From Marinifaba aquimaris (GTDB taxonomy: Bacteria > Pseudomonadota > Gammaproteobacteria > Enterobacterales > Alteromonadaceae), in contig NZ_JABULX010000009.1 of the NCBI RefSeq assembly GCF_013328345.1, positions 1 through 64,000 on the forward strand: a DNA stretch of 64,000 nucleotides. Reading direction: 5' to 3'. The notes under the pieces were generated by a model, which saw nothing but the letters and a program-made list of their open reading frames with translations, had not been told where the DNA came from and did no database searches. A program made the position numbers and the translations under genes. This document shows, piece after piece, positions 47,193 to 54,576 of the stretch. Every line of letters starts with the position of its first letter. Position 1 is the stretch's first letter.

Positions 47193-47223
47193 ATCATGCA
47201 ACTTCAAGCTAGCTTGAAGTCAA
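47193..47223 (-). promoter_or_regulatory. MerR-type promoter of the cupin gene
   Basis: On the minus strand, TTGACT (47218-47223) and CATGAT (47193-47198) are separated by 19 bases instead of 17. The spacer is largely filled by the perfect 20-bp palindrome ACTTCAAGCTAGCTTGAAGT at 47201-47220, which overlaps the -35. This is the geometry of promoters activated by SoxR/CueR-type MerR regulators. Confidence 0.7.
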
Positions 47224-47250
47224 GGTGCTAATTTGAGTGAACTTAACGCT

Positions 47251-48432
47251 TTAGAAATGGGCGTGAGGGCCAAATACTTCGTAATGGATTCGCTCATTCG
47301 CTACGCCATGTTCTAACAGTTGAGTTTTAGCAAATTGCATAAAGCCGACAGGGCCGCATAAGTAGAAGTTGGCATTGCCAAAAGGCAGTGCTATGTCGGC
47401 AATATTCATTTTACCTTGATAGGTTTGCGCTTCACTGTTCACTTCTTCTTGGTACCAAGTATGTGTCTGCCAATTGTGTTTTTCGGTTAGGGATAAGGTC
47501 GCTTGTTTAAAACTATGCTGTGCCTTATTTTGGCAAGCGTGTAGGTAATAAACATCGTGCTGATATTCATCTTCGGCTAATTTAGCTAACATGGCTTGCA
47601 TCGGGGTCACCCCAACGCCCGCTGAAATTAAAACGATGGGTGTTTGTTTGTCAGTAAAGAAAAAGTCACCAGCAGGGGCATGTAAATTAATGCTATCGCC
47701 GACGTTTAATTGATCGTGAAGGTAATTAGAAACTACGCCGGGCACACCTTGTGCTTCTCGTTTAACTGAAATGCGATAGGTTTTACCATTGGGTTTATCA
47801 GACAATGAATACTGACGAATTTCAGTGTAGGGGTGATCCACTGGGTTGACCTCAACGCCTAAGTATTGCCCTACATTGAAGTCAATCACCGGTTGGCCAT
47901 CTGCTGGCTCAAACACAAAACTGGTGACAAGCTCAGACTCGTTTATTTTCGCCTTTACAGTAAATTGTCGTGTACCTTGCCAGCCGCCTTTAGTACTCAC
48001 ACGTTGTTGATATAAATCACCTTCGCGCTTGATAAAAATACTTGCTAAAAATTGATAGGCACAAGTCCAAGCCTCTTCAACCTCAGCAGTAAAAAGCTCG
48101 CCTGTTAGCTCTCGCAACGTTTCTGTTAAATGGTGGCCAACAATGTCATACATTTCAGGTTGGACATTAAAGCTAGTGTGCTTTTGCGCAATTCGCTCTA
48201 CTGCACTTTGTAAAATCTCCACACTTTCTATGTTTTTGGCATAAGCGGCGATGGCTTCAAACAGTGCTGCTTTTTGGGTTCCCGATGCTTGGTGACTCAT
48301 ATTAAACACATGTTTTAACTCGGGGTTGTGTTTAAACATGCGGTTGTAAAAGTGGTCAGTCAGCGCTGCACCTGTTTGCTCTAGTAGTGGAATTAAGCTT
48401 TTGATAATAGTGATATGTTTTTGTTCTAACAT
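47251..48432 (-). CDS. hmp: Flavohemoprotein nitric-oxide dioxygenase
   Basis: It converts NO to nitrate in the cytoplasm. Residues about 1-140 are the globin domain, with the proximal His region (ERIAQKHTSFNV) and distal Tyr/Gln face; then an FAD domain (RQYSLSDKPNGKTYRISVKRE) and an NAD domain (VLISAGVGVTPMQAML). I chose the ATG at 48432, with GAGG six to seven bases upstream; a TTG at 48444 is less likely. It ends the sigma-54/NorR operon that begins at 49986. Confidence 0.94.
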   Translation of the reverse strand: MLEQKHITIIKSLIPLLEQTGAALTDHFYNRMFKHNPELKHVFNMSHQASGTQKAALFEAIAAYAKNIESVEILQSAVERIAQKHTSFNVQPEMYDIVGHHLTETLRELTGELFTAEVEEAWTCAYQFLASIFIKREGDLYQQRVSTKGGWQGTRQFTVKAKINESELVTSFVFEPADGQPVIDFNVGQYLGVEVNPVDHPYTEIRQYSLSDKPNGKTYRISVKREAQGVPGVVSNYLHDQLNVGDSINLHAPAGDFFFTDKQTPIVLISAGVGVTPMQAMLAKLAEDEYQHDVYYLHACQNKAQHSFKQATLSLTEKHNWQTHTWYQEEVNSEAQTYQGKMNIADIALPFGNANFYLCGPVGFMQFAKTQLLEHGVANERIHYEVFGPHAHF

Positions 48433-48468
48433 TGAAAACCTCAAGTACAGTCAATTAATTAAATAGAG

Positions 48469-49704
48469 TTAAAGTCGGCCGTCTTTGCGCGGTGCAAATA
48501 AAATGGGGCAATAGACGATAAGAAAGATAAGGCTAGCTAAACACCAAAGTACTATGCTGCTTGTCCAAGCCCATTGTGGCTGGCTTGTGATCGCTAATAG
48601 ACTGCGACAAATAGCCGCGAGCAGCATCAATAAAAACGCCAAGTTGATTATTTTTTTCGGTGATAAAACTCGTCCTGTATGGCCAAGTGAAACACGGGCC
48701 ATCATGGCAAGGATCATTAATCCCATTGCGCCAATTGTGATTAAGTGCAAGGCTGCGCTAAATAGTATTGCAGGGGTGAGATAACTGAAGCCAAGTATTA
48801 TCAAGCCGCTGGCCAGAGCCAAATAAGCAAGGTGTAATGACCAAAGCAAAGGAATGCTTGTTGTTTTGACACTTTGCCAATAACTCAGCCTGATTAGGTG
48901 TAGTAAGCCTGTAACTATCATTAATGCTGCAGGGGTAAAGGGCAAAGTGATAAAATGGCCAAGTAGAAATACCGTGCTACCCGCAATAGCACTAAGCAGT
49001 ATTGTGTTGTCTAACCATTTTGGGTGTGAAACCTGTGTTAATTTTGCTCCCGCTTTAGTGAAGAAGGGAATAACTCGCCCGCCTACTATCGACATCAAAA
49101 TACCAAACAGTAAGACCATAGTTCGACCCAAGTGTAAGGCCGTTTCGGTATGACCGCTGAGGTCACAAACAACAATGGCGATATTTAACAGCATCATGAT
49201 GGTCAGCAGTGGAATAAAGAGATAATTCCTGCGGTTTTGAGCGACATACACCATGCGGGCAAAGTGATAAATAGCCACTAACCACCAGATGGTTTGTAAG
49301 ACTAAAGCCAGTGATACTGTATTGGGTAAATTCAACAAAAACAGTGCTCGAGCAGTTAGCCAAATACCGACCATTATCATTAAAGGCTTACCTGTGATAC
49401 TCGATTGTCCTGTCCATGTTTGGGCTGCTGTCAGAATAAAACCAACGGCTATCGTGGCACCAAAGCCAAACAGCATTTCGTTTAGGTGCCATACGGTGGG
49501 TGTTAACCCTATTTCGGTGAGTACAAACCAAGCGTTTAAATAACTTAACCAAATAACCAGTGCGATGATCGATGACAATGTGCCAAGGACAAAGCTTGAG
49601 CGAAAAGCAAGGTGAAAAAACGCTTGTTGATACAATGGCTGCTCAGCTTTTTCGGTCTGGTTATCCGTGCTCTGATAATGTTTAGGCTCTTCAATCTTCA
49701 GCAT
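48469..49704 (-). CDS. nnrS: NnrS family heme-copper membrane protein
   Basis: An inner-membrane protein of about twelve helices belonging to the NnrS family, which protects cells from nitrosative stress. HLNEMLFGFGATIAVGFILTAAQTWTG is the family signature and carries conserved His residues. AGGAG lies six to seven bases before the ATG and overlaps the stop of the upstream 90-residue gene. Followed by hmp. Confidence 0.92.
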   Translation of the reverse strand: MLKIEEPKHYQSTDNQTEKAEQPLYQQAFFHLAFRSSFVLGTLSSIIALVIWLSYLNAWFVLTEIGLTPTVWHLNEMLFGFGATIAVGFILTAAQTWTGQSSITGKPLMIMVGIWLTARALFLLNLPNTVSLALVLQTIWWLVAIYHFARMVYVAQNRRNYLFIPLLTIMMLLNIAIVVCDLSGHTETALHLGRTMVLLFGILMSIVGGRVIPFFTKAGAKLTQVSHPKWLDNTILLSAIAGSTVFLLGHFITLPFTPAALMIVTGLLHLIRLSYWQSVKTTSIPLLWSLHLAYLALASGLIILGFSYLTPAILFSAALHLITIGAMGLMILAMMARVSLGHTGRVLSPKKIINLAFLLMLLAAICRSLLAITSQPQWAWTSSIVLWCLASLIFLIVYCPILFAPRKDGRL

Positions 49705-49713
49705 TGTGTGCTC

Positions 49714-49986
49714 CTAAACTTGCTCACCAAACGCTTTTTTTGCGATACAACGCATGACATAACCAATTTTGATTAAGGCGGGTAAAAATAGGCTGGCAAT
49801 ATGCGCTGTCATTTGCTGTGTCATGCTGAAAAACTCAGCGTATGGATAGCTAACCGCTAAACTAACGATGAAGAAAATACTGGCAAACAGCATGAGCCAA
49901 TTTCCTGCAACTAAGCACCTTTGAAAGTTAAGTGCATGTGGAATGCTGGGTAAGGTTTGGGGGTTAATTAACAGTTCGCTTTGCAT
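49714..49986 (-). CDS. Small two-helix membrane protein of the NO operon
   Basis: A 90-residue protein with two hydrophobic segments (AGNWLMLFASIFFIVSLAVSYPY and HIASLFLPALIKIGYVMRC). No family recognised. It is the promoter-proximal gene of the NorR-controlled operon and translationally coupled to nnrS, so it is likely to support NO resistance, perhaps with NnrS. AGGGC precedes the ATG. Confidence 0.78.
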   Translation of the reverse strand: MQSELLINPQTLPSIPHALNFQRCLVAGNWLMLFASIFFIVSLAVSYPYAEFFSMTQQMTAHIASLFLPALIKIGYVMRCIAKKAFGEQV

Positions 49987-50023
49987 GGCTTTGCCCTAAA
50001 AATTATGTAGTTGAATTTTATAT

Positions 50024-50039
50024 AGCAGGCTAGGTGCCA
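50024..50039 (-). promoter_or_regulatory. Sigma-54 promoter of the nnrS-hmp operon
   Basis: On the minus strand TGGCACCTAGCCTGCT holds GG-N10-GC, the invariant -24/-12 spacing of RpoN promoters. The predicted start of transcription lies near 50013, about 27 bases before the first ATG. Confidence 0.8.
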
Positions 50040-50104
50040 AGTTGTATATTGTTAACTAAATCAATGCTTTAGGTTGTTTTTAATGGTTTTTATAGTTATT
50101 TTGA

Positions 50105-50141
50105 GTCAAATTGACATAGTTTGTTTTTGGGTCATAATGAC
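50105..50141. promoter_or_regulatory. Two NorR enhancer sites
   Basis: GTCAAATTGAC (50105-50115) and GTCATAATGAC (50131-50141) both fit GT-N7-AC, as inverted GTCA-N3-TGAC. They are 26 bases apart, about 70-115 bases upstream of the sigma-54 promoter, and shared with the divergent norR promoter. No third site is clear. Confidence 0.75.
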
Positions 50142-50175
50142 TCATGTGTAACTTTTTTACTGCAGAGGTTAGTTG

Positions 50176-51777
50176 ATGGATTTAGATTCAAATATCTTGT
50201 TAGAGTTTGCCAAAGCGCAAGTGATGAGCCTAGATAATCAAGATAGGTTTGAGTGTTTATTGCAAACCTTAGCTGCGACTATACCCTGCGATGCCATTGC
50301 GTTATTAGCGCTGGAAAGAGATGTCTTAAAGCCACTCGCTATCAAAGGGTTAACCTCGGATACTTTGGGGCGACGTTTTATAATTAATGACAACCCGAGA
50401 TTCAAAGCCATTATCGCAGCAAAAGCGCCAATGAGGTTTGAAGCAGATTGTCCTTTGCCTGACCCATACGATGGCTTAGTTGCCAATGTTCAAGGTGACT
50501 TACCAATCCATGCCTGTATGGGGCTTCCATTGTATTTTGCTGGCCAACTAATTGGTGTATTAACCTTTGATAGCCTCAAACCTCAAGCCTTTAGCCATTT
50601 ACCCCAAACTTCGCTTGATGCTTTAGCTGCTATCGCCGCGGCTACTTTAAAAATAGCCCTGACATTAGATGAGCTGGAATATAAAAATGCACAATCACAC
50701 TTATTAGTGGCTGAATTAAATAAAGAATCACTGGTTCGAGATGGCTTTGAAATGATTGGGCAAAGCCAAGAAATGGCAAAATTGAAGCAAGAATTAACCA
50801 TAGTTGCCGCTTCGCCATTTAGTGTTTTGATTCAAGGCGAGACAGGTGTGGGCAAAGAGTTAGTAGCTAAAAGTTTGCATATGCAATCTGCTCGCGCTAA
50901 TCACCCTTTAGTGTATGTCAATTGTGCAGCGCTACCTGAAAACCTGATTGAGAGTGAACTATTTGGTCATAAAAAAGGGGCTTTTACTGGAGCGGATAAA
51001 GACAGAGCAGGTAAGTTTGCGCTGGCTGATGGCGGGACTTTATTTTTAGATGAAATTGGTGAATTACCGCTTGCTGCACAAAGTAAATTATTAAGGGCAT
51101 TGCAATCAAATGAAATTCAACCGGTTGGTCAAGATAAGATCCAGCATGTAGATGTTAGAGTCATTGCTGCGACTAACCGAGACTTGATACAAGAAGTTGA
51201 GAAGGGCGTATTCAGGTCAGATCTTTATCACAGGTTGAGTGTGTACCCAATTAAAGTACCTGCGCTTAAAAATCGTATTGGCGATATTGAGTTACTAACG
51301 GGTTATTTCTTAGAGTTGTCGCGTCGCAAGTTGGGGTTACAACAACTAAAGTTAGCAGTAGGGGTAATCGAACATTTAAATAGCTATGATTGGCCTGGTA
51401 ATGTAAGAGAGCTTGAGCATGTGATCAGTCGAGCTGCACTTAAAGCGGCTGCGCAGTATCAACAAGGTGAAATCGTACAGATTGAAACGCTGCATTTGGG
51501 TTTACTCAATAGTGAAATAAAAACTGAGCAAACCGGTTCTATAAAAGAGCGAGCAGAAACGGGTGAACTGCAAAAAGATAGTCAGTTTAACCCTGATTTG
51601 ACCTTAGGTTTAAAAGCCGCAACTGAAGATTTTCAAAGGCAAGCTATAGTCACGGTTTTAAACGAGTATCAGGGTAACTGGTCAGCTGCGGCAAGAGTGC
51701 TAAAAGCAGATAGAGCCAACTTAACGCGTTTAGCGAAACGGCTGGGGATTTCGGTGACCAAGCAAGTCACTCGTTAG
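50176..51777 (+). CDS. norR: Nitric-oxide-responsive transcriptional activator NorR
   Basis: Sigma-54 activator with an N-terminal GAF domain (about 20-165) that in homologues senses NO at a non-heme iron. The central AAA+ domain has Walker A GETGVGKE (about 221) and the sigma-54 contact loop GAFTGA (about 269); the C-terminal Fis-type helix-turn-helix ends the protein ([22 protein letters not shown]). I chose the ATG at 50176, with AGAGG seven bases upstream. The GT-N7-AC sites and sigma-54 promoter next to it agree fully. Confidence 0.94.
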   Translation: MDLDSNILLEFAKAQVMSLDNQDRFECLLQTLAATIPCDAIALLALERDVLKPLAIKGLTSDTLGRRFIINDNPRFKAIIAAKAPMRFEADCPLPDPYDGLVANVQGDLPIHACMGLPLYFAGQLIGVLTFDSLKPQAFSHLPQTSLDALAAIAAATLKIALTLDELEYKNAQSHLLVAELNKESLVRDGFEMIGQSQEMAKLKQELTIVAASPFSVLIQGETGVGKELVAKSLHMQSARANHPLVYVNCAALPENLIESELFGHKKGAFTGADKDRAGKFALADGGTLFLDEIGELPLAAQSKLLRALQSNEIQPVGQDKIQHVDVRVIAATNRDLIQEVEKGVFRSDLYHRLSVYPIKVPALKNRIGDIELLTGYFLELSRRKLGLQQLKLAVGVIEHLNSYDWPGNVRELEHVISRAALKAAAQYQQGEIVQIETLHLGLLNSEIKTEQTGSIKERAETGELQKDSQFNPDLTLGLKAATEDFQRQAIVTVLNEYQGNWSAAARVLKADRANLTRLAKRLGISVTKQVTR

Positions 51778-51792
51778 GGTGGCGTAAAAAAA

Positions 51793-51810
51793 AGCCTGCA
51801 AAAGCAGGCT
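51793..51810 (-). terminator. Terminator-like hairpin after norR
   Basis: AGCCTGC/GCAGGCT with an AAAA loop. The eight-T run lies on the minus-strand side only, although no minus-strand gene ends here. It may end norR transcripts without a T tract, or stop antisense reading. Confidence 0.45.
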
Positions 51811-51882
51811 AAAGTGAGGATATAAACAGTTTTGCAACTACAAAACAAGTGTAGTGTAGAAGAGATGAGGTGCTGCGCCTAT

Positions 51883-51896
51883 CCCTAAGATTAGGG
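51883..51896. promoter_or_regulatory. CCCTA-N4-TAGGG palindrome upstream of the metzincin gene
   Basis: CCCTAAGATTAGGG has perfect six-base arms. It is one of three related palindromes found upstream of genes of the 52-59 kb protease/phosphorelay locus. It ends 77 bases before the protease ATG. Likely operator of the LuxR-type response regulator encoded in the same locus. Confidence 0.6.
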
Positions 51897-51973
51897 GCAG
51901 TATATGTATAAAAAATAAGGTAAAGAACTGATATTACTTGGTTTATTAGTTCTTTTTAAAGGTAGGTACACGT

Positions 51974-54436
51974 ATGTCGAGTGATAAAAACAAATCCAAT
52001 TGGAGCAAACCGCTGCTGTACTTATTAGCGCCACTACTGAGCGTGTACTCCACGTTGAGTGTCGCGACTGAAAAGCTCGATTATGTTTTATCTGATAAAG
52101 GCCAACCTCGCGCTCAGATAGCCAGTGTGCCAGAAGATAGTACAGAGATAGCTGAGCTAGATGTATTGTTTGTGTATGCTGATCCACTTGAGCAAGAGCA
52201 CGGTAATTTAATTGCTCCTAGAGTCGATAACCTAATTAATTTTAGCAATCAGGTTTATGCTGATAGCCAAGTTCATATTCGCCTCAATAATGTTGGGGTA
52301 CGCAAGCTCAATTACCCAGAAACTAGCAGTACTCCCTTTCAAACGATATTAGAAGATTTAAATACTGCGGCTCATTGGAGCTTAGTGGATGCCTATCGCG
52401 CCAAAGGTATTTTAGGTGCAGATATGCTGGTGTATTTACGCGGGGATGTGACAGGTACCGATTCTGATATTGCCGGTTATGCCTATCTAAATAGCGATGT
52501 CGCCAGTAGTGCCGATAGTATGGTGAGTATCGTGATGCTTGGCACGGGTAATAATGATACCTTGGCGCATGAGCTTGGGCACAATTTAGGTTTAGCGCAT
52601 TCAAGATTGCAGGGTGATATTGGGGCGACGTTTCATTTTGCTTTAGGGCACATCGAGCCTAATGTATTTAATACCGTGATGGCTTATCAGCAGGACAATG
52701 AGCGCCAAGCTTTAGTCTTTTCCAACCCCAACTTAGATTGCTTTGGTTTACCTTGTGGTATTGATAGAAATGACACTGAACACGGTGCAGATGCTGCCTA
52801 TGCTTTGAATCAAGTGAGGTTTGAAGCACAAGATTTAGTAGCACCTCGAACGCTAGATAATGTAACCAGTAAGATTGTAGATACAAACTTAAAAACGTGT
52901 ATCGAAACACAACTGACGGCGTTAAACGCTCAGTCTGTTGCACCTGTGGTTTCGTTATCTTGCCCTAATTTAGGTATCAGTGATCTAACTGGGTTGGGCC
53001 AATTTGTTAACTTAACGGCTTTAAATTTATCGTCTAATGCGATAACTGATATTGGCGAGTTGGCAACTTTGACTCAATTGACGACGCTGAATTTAAACAA
53101 TAATAATGTGAGCTCAATTGCAGCTGCACAAGGTTTAACTTTACTGACTAATTTGGATTTGGTGAATAATCCTGTAGCGTGTTTATCGGAAGATGAAAAC
53201 TTAGCTTATCAAGACATCAACACCAGTTGTTTTAATGATAACTTAATTAGCCAAGCTATCTTTGCCGACCCTGTTTTGACGCAATGTGTCAGTGAAGCGA
53301 CTGATAGCAATAACCAGGCTTTAACTTATTTACACGAAGTGACCGCTCTCAATTGTCGTTCCAATGGCACCATGACAGATTTATCTGGCGTTGAACAGTT
53401 GACTAATCTTGTTGAATTTTCTTTTAACGTTGTGCGACAAATTGACTATTCACCACTGTCTACGATGAATCAAATGGCTGAGCTGTCGATTTCTCAAACC
53501 GGTACTCGTCGTGAAACCATCATGGCCGATCTCAACTTCCTGACTGATTTGACCGAACTCCAGAGTCTCTCACTTGATGTAAATGGCAGTTACAGTGATT
53601 TATCACCACTAGCCAATTTAGCTAAGCTGGATTTACTTGATCTGGATTCAAGTGCTTTAATTAATCACACGCAGTTACAGTTCTTACCTAGCTTGAGAAA
53701 TTTAACCATTTACCATCCGCTAACCGATATCAGTTGGTTGTCTTCGATGAGTCAGCTAAGCAGTTTGTATTTGTATGACTCACGCAATAGTTTTACTAGC
53801 CTATCTGCTTTAAGTGCCGTGACACAGTTACAGTTTTTGGGCATTGAAGCACCTATTACGAGTCTAGTGCCCTTGGCAAACCACTCTGCATTAAGCCGAC
53901 TTTACTTGTATAACACGGAAATTGACTCGGTAGTGAGCTTGGCCAGTGTGACTAATTTGGATCAAATTATCTTATTCGGCAATGGTCAATTAACGGAACT
54001 AACCGGCTTGGCGAATTTGAATTTGGTACGTTTAGACCTGCAATTTAATAACCTTAGTTGCATGAACAACGATATCTTTATGCAGTTTTTAACTGTGGCT
54101 GATATTGATGAAAGTTGCTTTAGTGAATTGGCGACTGAGACGATCACCGATTTAGCAACAGACACTGAGTCCGATACAGCAACGGATACGTCGACAGAAA
54201 CGGATACCACAATCACGATTGAAACAGAGACTGAAACGGTAACTGATACTGTAACTATGACTGAAACAGATACGGAGGATGTCACTGAAACCGAAACTGA
54301 AACACAAACTCAGGTTACAGCAACGCCAACAACCCCTGCTGCTGCAAGCAGTTCTGGTGGTGGTAGCATTGTTTTTATCGTAGGTTTTGTATCTGCGCTA
54401 CTGTTTATTCGTCGAAAACGCACAGAAAAATACTAA
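51974..54436 (+). CDS. Secreted metzincin protease with LRR domain and GlyGly-CTERM
   Basis: The signal peptide (LLYLLAPLLSVYSTLSVATE) precedes a zinc peptidase domain (about 50-290) with HELGHNLGLAH (about 199-209) and Met-turn VMAY, a reprolysin-like metzincin. Leucine-rich repeats follow (LTALNLSSNAITDIGELATLTQLTTL, and further to about 690). Next is a Thr/Glu/Asp-rich stalk, then the tail GGGS, a hydrophobic helix and RRKRTEKY. That tail is the GlyGly-CTERM signal processed by rhombosortase after type II secretion. The protein is thus probably surface-anchored. GGTAGG precedes the ATG. A CCCTA palindrome is upstream. Confidence 0.85.
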   Translation: MSSDKNKSNWSKPLLYLLAPLLSVYSTLSVATEKLDYVLSDKGQPRAQIASVPEDSTEIAELDVLFVYADPLEQEHGNLIAPRVDNLINFSNQVYADSQVHIRLNNVGVRKLNYPETSSTPFQTILEDLNTAAHWSLVDAYRAKGILGADMLVYLRGDVTGTDSDIAGYAYLNSDVASSADSMVSIVMLGTGNNDTLAHELGHNLGLAHSRLQGDIGATFHFALGHIEPNVFNTVMAYQQDNERQALVFSNPNLDCFGLPCGIDRNDTEHGADAAYALNQVRFEAQDLVAPRTLDNVTSKIVDTNLKTCIETQLTALNAQSVAPVVSLSCPNLGISDLTGLGQFVNLTALNLSSNAITDIGELATLTQLTTLNLNNNNVSSIAAAQGLTLLTNLDLVNNPVACLSEDENLAYQDINTSCFNDNLISQAIFADPVLTQCVSEATDSNNQALTYLHEVTALNCRSNGTMTDLSGVEQLTNLVEFSFNVVRQIDYSPLSTMNQMAELSISQTGTRRETIMADLNFLTDLTELQSLSLDVNGSYSDLSPLANLAKLDLLDLDSSALINHTQLQFLPSLRNLTIYHPLTDISWLSSMSQLSSLYLYDSRNSFTSLSALSAVTQLQFLGIEAPITSLVPLANHSALSRLYLYNTEIDSVVSLASVTNLDQIILFGNGQLTELTGLANLNLVRLDLQFNNLSCMNNDIFMQFLTVADIDESCFSELATETITDLATDTESDTATDTSTETDTTITIETETETVTDTVTMTETDTEDVTETETETQTQVTATPTTPAAASSSGGGSIVFIVGFVSALLFIRRKRTEKY

Positions 54437-54493
54437 GTTTATTAATCACCTAGTGTTTATTTTTACTGGGGCGTTGAGGTTTTTTCACGACCC

Positions 54494-54507
54494 CCCTAAG
54501 TTAAGGG
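54494..54507. promoter_or_regulatory. CCCTA-N4-AAGGG palindrome upstream of the hybrid kinase
   Basis: CCCTAAGTTAAGGG, one mismatch from a perfect palindrome, with the same length and centre spacing as the sites at 51883 and 59496. It ends 69 bases before the ATG at 54577, which suits an operator and argues against the GTG at 54520, only 12 bases away, as the start. Confidence 0.5.
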
Positions 54508-54576
54508 ATAGCTGAACAGGTGTTTCACACTAATAATGTTAGAAGGTTTACTTCTTTCAGATGTTGGTTAGGGACT

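Noticed and set aside
47184-47197. Near FNR box TTGATCTTTATCAT upstream of the cupin
   Set aside because: It has one mismatch and overlaps the -10 of the much clearer MerR-type promoter, so activation by FNR there is unlikely.
51891-52187. 98-codon frame on the minus strand upstream of the metzincin
   Set aside because: It overlaps the signal peptide region of the protease and its operator, and shows no family features.
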